DNA of 8,871 bases from Saprospiraceae bacterium UBA2329 (GTDB taxonomy: Bacteria > Bacteroidota > Bacteroidia > Chitinophagales > Saprospiraceae), in NCBI GenBank assembly GCA_002344975.1, contig DDUV01000070.1:1-8871 (forward strand), written 5' to 3'. Position 1 is the first letter of the stretch, and each line of letters opens with the position of its first letter. The notes below the pieces were generated by a model. It saw only the letters and a list, made by a program, of their open reading frames with translations. It did no database searches and had not been told where the DNA came from. This document shows positions 1-5,231 of this stretch, piece by piece. The position numbers and the translations under genes are program-made.

Positions 1-47
1 CACTTTATTTTTTTATCGCCCCTACCGTTGTTGCTAACGAGTTGAGT

Positions 48-578
48 TTATCCGTCTTTCTCCATGCTCATTTCCCGGCGTACCTGTGCGACCAACTCCA
101 CCGGCTTGGAAGACAAATTGGCGATGGTTTCGTCATTGGCATCGGGCAAATGGCGAATGAGGGAGGCAATGACCTCTCGCGCACCTTTTTCGATACCTTT
201 TTCGATACCTTCTTCGTAGCCTTCGGCCCTTTCTTCGGCCAATACGTCCCAAACCTGATTAAAAGTCATAAGCGATTGTAATTTTGATTTGACTTCTTCG
301 GGGCGGATGTTTCGCAGGCTTCTCAGATAGCGCAGTGCCAATTTCAGATATTCTACCCGAACGCTCTCCGGTACATCTTCCGCTTCCACAAAGTTAAAGA
401 TCAATAACAGATTATCCAACAAAAATTCCCGCTCTTTCCTGTGTTTCATCAACAACAGAGCGGTTTTCAGAAAACCGGAGCGAAACTGCATGATCCGCTC
501 GTCGCTCAACCCGGATAAATCCACCAGAATATAACCGACCTGCGGAGTGTAGGGTTCAAAGGCGTCGTGCGCTACCCC
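48..578 (-). pseudogene. C-terminal remnant of a YhgA-like / Rpn-family PD-(D/E)XK nuclease-transposase
   Basis: The frame is open from 578 down to the TAA at 48-50, but the first usable start inside it is a GTG at 522-524, giving 158 residues. Reading upstream of that GTG, the frame continues with family-like sequence (HDAFEPYTPQVGYILVDLSG), and then VLLLMKH-type text follows. This matches the middle of YhgA-like (Transposase_31/Rpn) proteins, where a predicted aromatic-rich segment precedes 'DLS..SDE'. Family members usually run to about 300 residues or more, with the nuclease core in the N-terminal half. Here only about 173 codons remain and that core is missing. The C-terminal part keeps a charged EGIEKGIEKG linker and a small helical tail (DANDETIANLSSKPVELV). 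The homology stops at the stop codon of the upstream gene (572-574). I infer a 5'-truncated, probably inactive gene; expression of the C-terminal fragment from GTG 524 is possible. Family call from memory of the family pattern, fairly confident. Confidence 0.7.
184..216 (-). repeat. 12-base tandem repeat encoding EGIEKGIEKG
   Basis: Two perfect copies of cctttttcgata (184-195, 196-207) are followed by a degenerate third copy (208-216). On the minus strand they encode the repeating EKGI tetrapeptide in the linker of the Rpn-like remnant. Such linkers are common in this family and vary in copy number through slippage. Confidence 0.8.
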
Positions 579-2014
579 TTACACTCCTCCAACAACCAAT
601 ATTTATTGATCACATTCTCCGTGTTTTCCACTTTGGCGGCCAGCTCATCCAATTTTTCGCGCAGTGCTTTTTTGGAATAGGTGGAAGCATGGTGCCGCAG
701 TTGGACGAGTTTTTTGGCGAAGCGCAGAAAGTTGGTATAGCTCCGCTTCTGCTCGGTGGTGATGCGCTGATTTCTGATCACATAAATCCGGAACGTCTCG
801 ATGAGCGAGAGCAGGGCTTCTGTATCGTGCAGGGCATAGTAGGTGCGCAGCAGGAGGAAGTTGGAATTGAGGTGGTACTTGATGTCGGTAAACTGTACAT
901 GCAGCAGCGTTTGCAAAGTCTTGTCGTACAGCTTTTTGTGGTAATAATAATTGGCAAGATTATACGAATACGCATTCTCCCGCTGGTGAGCCGGGATGTA
1001 ATCTTTATAGGTGTGCAAAAAATCCTCCGTCCATTCGTACTCCTTGAGGCTGCACCCCAGCGTGGCCACGTTTTTGTAATCCCACTCCGAGAGAATGCCA
1101 TTTTTGAGCAAAAGCCCACCGGACAATCCCTTCCGGTACAAATCGAACAGTTCGGTTTGGTAGCTGCTGTCTCCCTGATTGATGCGGCGGATGCAATAGT
1201 TGTACGCAAATGTATAGAGGTCGCTGCCGCCTTGCTGAGTCATATCGGTCAGGTGTTCGGCCAGCATGATTTTCATTTCCTGATAATGACGCGGCTCGTG
1301 TTCTTCGCGCAAACTCATCAGGATGGTATAGTACAGCCGGATGCCGAGGTCGTCGCGGAAGCGTTCCCAGTTTGATTGTAAATAAAGGAGCAGGTCTTCC
1401 AGCAAGCCCAGCTCATAGTGAGAATTGAGCAGCATCATATTGGCCGTGAGGTGACAACTGTTGCGCAGTTTTTCCACGATGAAATAGCGATCCAAATGGT
1501 CGCTCATACTTTGCAAAGCTCCTGATTCCGAGCGATCTACAAACTCGCTGCCATAATAGCCCATCAGATAATTGATGCGGTAGCGGGCGTATTGATACTC
1601 GCCGTCGGAGAAGGCCTTTTGTGCGAGGGTTTTGTCCAATTGTTTGGCTCGGTTCGCCAAGAGTTCGAAGCGGGCGCCTTCGTAGGCCGATTCCAGCGTC
1701 AGCACCTGCTCTTCCAAGGGATGGCGTTCCAGATACTCAAAGGCAAGAAACCGATTGTACAATTTTTTGAGATACGACATTACATTGTGCAGCTTCTGCT
1801 CGTCGTAGGGCTGCCCCGGAAACAACTGCCCGTGCAAGAGTTCCCGCTCCAATTCCTCTTCATCCGTTGCATTGAGCCTCGACAAAAGAATGTCCAATAG
1901 TTGGCTCGTTTTTTCGTGTTGGTTGAAATACGGCGAGTGAACGAACTGATAAAACCGCTCCCGTTCGCGCTGAGACAGCTCTTTTACAAATTTTACGATG
2001 CGACTTTGCTGCAT
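572..2014 (-). CDS. Conserved helical protein of unknown function (480 aa)
   Basis: I do not recognise a named family. The protein begins MQQSRIVKFVKELSQ and carries an N-terminal signature HSPYFNQHEK (residues 26-35), a layout I associate with hypothetical proteins common in Bacteroidota. It is predicted to be almost entirely alpha-helical. Residues 64-97 (LFPGQPYDEQKL...YLKKLYNRFL) form a second conserved-looking block. Residues about 345-410 (NLANYYYHKKLYDKTLQTLL, then LLLRTYYALHDTEALLSLIE) resemble TPR-like helical pairs, suggesting a protein-interaction scaffold. There is no signal peptide or membrane segment, so it is probably cytoplasmic. The C-terminus (about 440-465) is a charged helix that could form a coiled coil. 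The ATG at 2012-2014 lies about 30 bases below a perfect TAnnTTTG promoter element, which supports this start. The stop codon touches the truncated Rpn-like remnant. Real gene: very likely; function: unknown. Confidence 0.85.
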   Translation of the reverse strand: MQQSRIVKFVKELSQRERERFYQFVHSPYFNQHEKTSQLLDILLSRLNATDEEELERELLHGQLFPGQPYDEQKLHNVMSYLKKLYNRFLAFEYLERHPLEEQVLTLESAYEGARFELLANRAKQLDKTLAQKAFSDGEYQYARYRINYLMGYYGSEFVDRSESGALQSMSDHLDRYFIVEKLRNSCHLTANMMLLNSHYELGLLEDLLLYLQSNWERFRDDLGIRLYYTILMSLREEHEPRHYQEMKIMLAEHLTDMTQQGGSDLYTFAYNYCIRRINQGDSSYQTELFDLYRKGLSGGLLLKNGILSEWDYKNVATLGCSLKEYEWTEDFLHTYKDYIPAHQRENAYSYNLANYYYHKKLYDKTLQTLLHVQFTDIKYHLNSNFLLLRTYYALHDTEALLSLIETFRIYVIRNQRITTEQKRSYTNFLRFAKKLVQLRHHASTYSKKALREKLDELAAKVENTENVINKYWLLEECKG

Positions 2015-2049
2015 GATTATAGTGTTTCAATTACAGAAAACTGACGACG

Positions 2050-2057
2050 CAAAAATA
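2050..2057 (-). promoter_or_regulatory. Promoter -7 element for the 480-aa gene
   Basis: The minus strand reads TATTTTTG, a perfect match to the Bacteroidota -7 consensus TAnnTTTG. It sits 35 bases upstream of the ATG at 2014, so transcription should start near 2043 with a short leader of about 30 bases. The -33 box is poor: only AATG or ATGC lies at about 20 bases spacing. Confidence 0.55.
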
Positions 2058-2154
2058 ATAAATCATTTATAATCAGTGCATTGTTTTTTTTATTAAAAAA
2101 GACTGCTTTTCAGAAACTTGTTAATTTGTACTACATTACAGGGTAAAACAGTCT

Positions 2155-2162
2155 CATCTTTG
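2155..2162 (+). promoter_or_regulatory. Possible promoter -7 element for the intergenic transcript
   Basis: CATCTTTG matches TAnnTTTG at all but the first base and is followed by TACCG, as is common at Bacteroidota start sites. A TTTG at 2125-2128 lies 26 bases upstream, longer than the usual spacing of about 20, and no better -33 box is present. The predicted start is near 2168. Confidence 0.35.
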
Positions 2163-2176
2163 TACCGTCACTCACA

Positions 2177-2227
2177 ATGAAACACTATAAACACACGATC
2201 ACGCAACTCGCTAATAACAAATTGTAA
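2177..2227 (+). CDS. Tiny 16-residue ORF, possible leader peptide
   Basis: ATG at 2177 opens MKHYKHTITQLANNKL and ends at TAA 2225-2227. It lies about 10 bases after the predicted start of the intergenic transcript and before the alternative hairpins and the terminator at 2342, an arrangement like a leader-peptide attenuator. However, no amino acid is strongly enriched as in classic trp, his or ilv leaders (three Lys, two His, two Thr, two Asn). An ORF of this length can easily occur by chance, so this is a suggestion only. Confidence 0.25.
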   Translation: MKHYKHTITQLANNKL

Positions 2228-2337
2228 TTCATTAGACGACGACCGCTACGGCAAATTATCATCCCTTGGCGGAGCGCGTAGAGCGGGATTCCATCCCCCC
2301 TCCGGCTCCAAAGAATTATAATCTCATGAGTGCGTTG

Positions 2338-2372
2338 GAAAGGGTGTCACAGCAATGTGACGCCCTTTTTTT
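2338..2372 (+). terminator. Strong intrinsic terminator with GCAA tetraloop
   Basis: GGGTGTCACA (2342-2351) pairs with TGTGACGCCC (2356-2365) over 10 pairs, with one G-U pair, around a GCAA loop (2352-2355) of the stable GNRA class. Seven T residues follow (2366-2372), and three upstream A residues (2339-2341) can extend the stem into the T tract. It would end a plus-strand transcript just before the ligA promoter. Since the gene to the left runs the other way, it implies a separate plus-strand transcript in 2015-2340. Confidence 0.85.
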
Positions 2373-2373
2373 G

Positions 2374-2381
2374 TATCTTCG
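2374..2381 (+). promoter_or_regulatory. Possible ligA promoter -7 element
   Basis: TATCTTCG differs from TAnnTTTG at one base and comes directly after the terminator's T tract. It predicts a start near 2388 and a leader of about 17 bases before the ligA ATG at 2405. No good -33 box is seen because the expected position falls inside the terminator hairpin. Confidence 0.4.
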
Positions 2382-2404
2382 CCCCAATAAATCACCCACA
2401 CATC

Positions 2405-4546
2405 ATGGCCTACACTCAGGAAACACAACAAGCGCTCTTCGCCCTGTCTCAACAGTACCTGCGCCGCGAAATCAGCAGCGATCTTCGCACACAATATCTT
2501 GACTTACAGCGCCTCATCATTTTCCACGAGCATCGCTACTACGCCCTCAACGAACCGCTCATCAGCGATTTTGAGTACGACAACCTCTACAAAATGCTGG
2601 AGGCCATCGAAAAAGAACACCCCGATTGGATCACTCCCAACTCGCCCACACAACGCGTCGGCAGCGACCTCACCGAGGACTTTGCGCAGGTAGAGCACCT
2701 CACGCCCATGCTCTCCTTGGACAACAGTTACGATGCCGCCGACCTCGCAGGCTTCGACGAGCGCATCAAAAATTACCTCGGCCTGCCTGCCGACCTGGAG
2801 ATCGAATACTGTGTGGAACCGAAATTCGACGGCGGTACCATCGCTTTAGTTTATGAAAACGACCAACTCGTGCGGGCCGCCACCCGTGGTAATGGCGCCA
2901 TTGGCGACGACATCACCCCCAACATTCGCACCCTGCGCTCGGTGCCGCTGTGGGCGGAGTTTTCCAAATACGGCATTGCCAAAGCCGAACTTCGCGGCGA
3001 GGCCATCATCCGCAAAGACGTTTTTGTAAAAATGAACGAACAACGCAGCACCGACGGCCTTCAGCTCTTTGCCAATCCGCGCAACGCAGCCACCGGCGGC
3101 CTCCGTACCAAAGACCCCTCCGAAACCGCCGCCCGCCGCATCGAAGCCTTCATCTATCAGGTGGGATATGCCGTAGATGCTGCCGGAAACAGCGTTTTGA
3201 GCAACTTCAAAACCCACGACAGCCTCATAGAACTGCTAGGTGAACTGGGTTTCAAAATACCGCGCCACGGCTCCGGCAACCAAACCGGCGAGCGAAAAGT
3301 GTGCCCCAACATAGCTGAAGTAGCTGTGTTTTGCAACGACTGGCAGAACCGCCGCGAACAGTACGCTTACGAAATTGACGGCATGGTGGTGAAGGCCAAC
3401 CAACTCGATCTGCAACAGCGGGCAGGCAGTACGGCGCACCATCCGCGCTGGGCCATTGCCTTCAAATTCAAGGCCAAACAAGCCACCACCAAACTCCTCA
3501 ACGTAGAATTTCAGGTGGGCAAAGTGGGTAGCATCACGCCGGTAGCCAAGCTCGATCCCGTAGCGCTGGCAGGCGTCACCGTCTCTTCCGTGAGCCTGCA
3601 CAATGAGGATTTTATTCGCAACAAAGACCTCCGCCTCGGCGATACGGTGCTGGTAGAGCGGGCCGGCGACGTAATTCCCTACATCGTGAAGCCGATGGAA
3701 GAACTGCGCGACGGCTCGGAGCAGGAAATCGCCTTTCCGACCAACTGCCCGGTGTGCCAAAGCAAGCTCGTGCGCGCCGAAGACGAGGCTGCCTGGCGCT
3801 GCGAAAATCCCGATTGCGAAGCCCAACTCCTCCAACGCATGATTCACCACGTTTCCAAAAACGCGATGGACATTGACGGATTCGGCGAAAGCCAGATTGA
3901 TCGTTTCTACCGCCTCGGTTGGCTGCACAGCATAGCCGACATCTACCGCCTTGATTATGAGGCCATCGCACAACTCGAAGGATTCGGCGAGAAGTCGGCG
4001 GGCAATCTCCGCAAAGCCATCGAAAAAGCCCGGCAAAATCCGCTGCACCGCCTGCTGCACAGCCTCAGCATTCACCACCTCGGCATCAAGGCAGGCAAAC
4101 TGCTGGCCGCCGAAATCCAAAATCTGTGGGAACTGAAAGACTGGGACGAGGAGCGCTTTCATCAGATCAAAGACATCGGGCCGGTGCTGACGCATAATGT
4201 GATCCGCTTTTTTCAAAATGAAAAAAACGTGGCGTTGCTGAAGGACATGGAATCACTGGGCGTCAATTTCCAACAAACCGAGGATGACCGTCCCAAAGCC
4301 GTGAGCGCCGATGCGCCCTTAGCCGGTAAGACGATCTTGTTTACCGGCACGCTCACCAAAATGGGGCGCAAAGAGGCGCAGGCCAAAGCAGAAGCAGCCG
4401 GGGCCAAAAACATCAGCGCCGTGAGCGGCAACCTCGATTATTTGGTGGTGGGCGAAGATGCAGGCAGCAAGCTGAAAAAGGCGCAGGCCCTCGGCACGGT
4501 GACGATTCTGACAGAGGATGCGTTTTTGGAGTTGGTGAATGGGTAA
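2405..4546 (+). CDS. ligA: NAD-dependent DNA ligase LigA
   Basis: Seals nicks in duplex DNA using NAD+ during replication and repair. It has 713 residues; typical LigA is about 650-700. Domains in order are: Ia NAD-binding segment (HEHRYY 41-46, ISDFEYD 53-59); adenylation domain with motif I EPKFDG (138-143, nucleotide-accepting Lys140), RGE (197-199), FANPRNAATGG (222-232), YEIDGMVVK (322-330) and WAIAFK (349-354); OB fold (about 365-430); Cys4 zinc finger (C448, C451, C466, C471); helix-hairpin-helix region (about 485-610); and BRCT domain (about 638-713, LAGKTILFTGTL, DYLVVGEDAGSKL). The ATG at 2330 in the same frame is rejected because it precedes the terminator at 2342-2372; ATG 2405 gives a normal N-terminus. 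Odd points: the usual RGDG...GED is RGNG (161-164) followed by GDD (167-169). All catalytic lysines are present, so it should be active. Confidence 0.97.
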   Translation: MAYTQETQQALFALSQQYLRREISSDLRTQYLDLQRLIIFHEHRYYALNEPLISDFEYDNLYKMLEAIEKEHPDWITPNSPTQRVGSDLTEDFAQVEHLTPMLSLDNSYDAADLAGFDERIKNYLGLPADLEIEYCVEPKFDGGTIALVYENDQLVRAATRGNGAIGDDITPNIRTLRSVPLWAEFSKYGIAKAELRGEAIIRKDVFVKMNEQRSTDGLQLFANPRNAATGGLRTKDPSETAARRIEAFIYQVGYAVDAAGNSVLSNFKTHDSLIELLGELGFKIPRHGSGNQTGERKVCPNIAEVAVFCNDWQNRREQYAYEIDGMVVKANQLDLQQRAGSTAHHPRWAIAFKFKAKQATTKLLNVEFQVGKVGSITPVAKLDPVALAGVTVSSVSLHNEDFIRNKDLRLGDTVLVERAGDVIPYIVKPMEELRDGSEQEIAFPTNCPVCQSKLVRAEDEAAWRCENPDCEAQLLQRMIHHVSKNAMDIDGFGESQIDRFYRLGWLHSIADIYRLDYEAIAQLEGFGEKSAGNLRKAIEKARQNPLHRLLHSLSIHHLGIKAGKLLAAEIQNLWELKDWDEERFHQIKDIGPVLTHNVIRFFQNEKNVALLKDMESLGVNFQQTEDDRPKAVSADAPLAGKTILFTGTLTKMGRKEAQAKAEAAGAKNISAVSGNLDYLVVGEDAGSKLKKAQALGTVTILTEDAFLELVNG

Positions 4547-4562
4547 ATTTGACTTATTTTTG
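4532..4562 (+). promoter_or_regulatory. Promoter of the Uma2-family gene, inside the 3' end of ligA
   Basis: GTTG (4531-4534), a spacer of 20 bases, then TATTTTTG (4555-4562), a perfect TAnnTTTG. The predicted start, near 4569, is downstream of the TTG at 4549 and 10 bases before the ATG at 4579, so it also decides the start codon. The gene can therefore be transcribed independently of ligA. Confidence 0.6.
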
Positions 4563-4578
4563 CAAAAACATTTTACAA

Positions 4579-5199
4579 ATGCCGGCTACCACTGTTCTGC
4601 CCGATTCTGCGAAGACTGCGACAGAAAGCCCTGTTCAGGCAGTTAAAAAAATCTCTTGGGAGGTCTTTCAGCGTCGTTATCTTCATCGCGAAAACGGATT
4701 TAAATACGAGTGGGTGCGCGGTCGGGTGGAAAAATCCCAACGCTCCATGGATCGCACCCAACTCTATATTCTCAGGAATTTGCTCCAGCATTTTATGAAA
4801 TTGAGCCAGACTGGCGTCGTTTCCGGTCAGTTGCTCGCCGAAGCAGACCTTTTCTTTCAGCCCGATCTTCACCGGCGGCCCGATGTTTGCTGGCTTACAC
4901 ATGCTCAAATCAATGCCCTGGCCCGGCCCGATGCTCGTGAAATACCGAAATTTATCATTGAAATCATTTCTTCCAACGACCAGATCAACCGGGTGAAAAA
5001 GAAGTTATTGGAATACCGGGAAGCCGGCGTACAAGTCGTCTGGCACATCTACCCGGCGTACCAACAGGTGGAAGTCTTTACAGGAACCCGGCTTGAAAAC
5101 GCCACTTTATATGAAGGCGAGCAAGTTTGTTCCGCAGCGCCGGCCTTGCCAGGTTTTGAAATGGCAGTGAGCGCTGTTTTTGAACTGGCGGAGGTTTGA
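4579..5199 (+). CDS. Uma2-family (DUF820) PD-(D/E)XK nuclease-fold protein
   Basis: 206 residues, typical for the Uma2 family, which has a restriction-endonuclease-like fold but no established in vivo role. Seen in the sequence: an N-terminal ISWEVFQRRYL..YEWVRGRVE block (25-51), RRPDVCWL (99-106) containing the conserved PD aspartate (D102), PKFIIEIISSND (123-134) with the second acidic residue (E128), the family's KKKLLEYREAGVQVVWHI segment (140-157), and the closing YEGEQVCSA..LPGF region (178-193). No signal peptide or membrane segment is present. The start at ATG 4579 is preferred over an in-frame TTG at 4549, which lies upstream of the predicted transcription start. It follows ligA by 32 bases but has its own promoter. 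Uma2 genes tend to occur in many copies per genome, so a functional link with ligA should not be assumed. Confidence 0.88.
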   Translation: MPATTVLPDSAKTATESPVQAVKKISWEVFQRRYLHRENGFKYEWVRGRVEKSQRSMDRTQLYILRNLLQHFMKLSQTGVVSGQLLAEADLFFQPDLHRRPDVCWLTHAQINALARPDAREIPKFIIEIISSNDQINRVKKKLLEYREAGVQVVWHIYPAYQQVEVFTGTRLENATLYEGEQVCSAAPALPGFEMAVSAVFELAEV

Positions 5200-5231
5200 T
5201 ATAAGCCCGCCTACCTCCGCACCACTTTTTT
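5188..5231 (+). terminator. Possible terminator between convergent genes
   Basis: GCGGAGGT (5188-5195) and ACCTCCGC (5213-5220) form a perfect 8-base inverted repeat with a 17-base loop, followed after five bases by six T residues (5226-5231). One arm is the end of the Uma2 gene and the other is the end of the T9SS gene. The long loop and the gap before the T run make it a weaker terminator than the one before ligA. It has no T run in the minus direction. Confidence 0.4.

Larger units (their letters stand above)
2017..2190. repeat. 13-base perfect inverted repeat flanking the divergent promoters
   Basis: TTATAGTGTTTCA at 2017-2029 is the exact reverse complement of TGAAACACTATAA at 2178-2190. 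Extending outwards gives 16 of 18 matching positions. One arm lies in the 5' leader of the 480-aa gene, directly before its ATG. The other overlaps the first codons of the tiny plus-strand ORF at 2177. Both divergent transcripts therefore carry the same RNA sequence near their 5' ends. It could be a binding site for a shared regulator, or the trace of a local duplication with inversion. Confidence 0.6.
2168..2372 (+). ncRNA. Candidate structured small RNA or leader RNA, about 200 nt, upstream of ligA
   Basis: This stretch lies between a promoter-like element (2155-2162) and a strong terminator (2342-2372) and contains no ordinary gene. Possible pairings seen by eye are: CACTCA (2169-2174) with TGAGTG (2327-2332), closing the whole element just before the terminator; CCGC-TACG (2243-2250) with CGTA-GA-GCGG (2277-2286), a two-part stem with a two-base bulge; and GGGAT (2285-2289), which can pair with either an upstream ATCCC (2261-2265) or a downstream ATCCC (2293-2297). 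The last choice would make two exclusive structures, as in attenuators. No Rfam family was recognised; it does not fit tRNA, tmRNA, RNase P or SRP RNA. It could equally be the leader of ligA with an attenuator. No expression or conservation data are available. Confidence 0.35.

Noticed and set aside
2265..2310. tRNA- or tmRNA-like 3' end (GTAGAGC, GGGATTCCATCCC, then GGCTCCA)
   Set aside because: The T-loop does not match TTCRANY, T-stem and acceptor lengths do not fit, and no matching 5' acceptor strand (GGAGCCG-like) lies upstream. It is a local hairpin instead.
2330..2404. 25-residue N-terminal extension of LigA from the in-frame ATG at 2330
   Set aside because: It would begin before the strong terminator at 2342-2372, and its residues are unlike LigA. 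ATG 2405 gives the normal N-terminus.
3236..4216. Long minus-strand open frame (326 codons) inside ligA
   Set aside because: It lies opposite conserved ligA codons, and its translation shows no recognisable family. It is an antisense shadow in GC-rich DNA.
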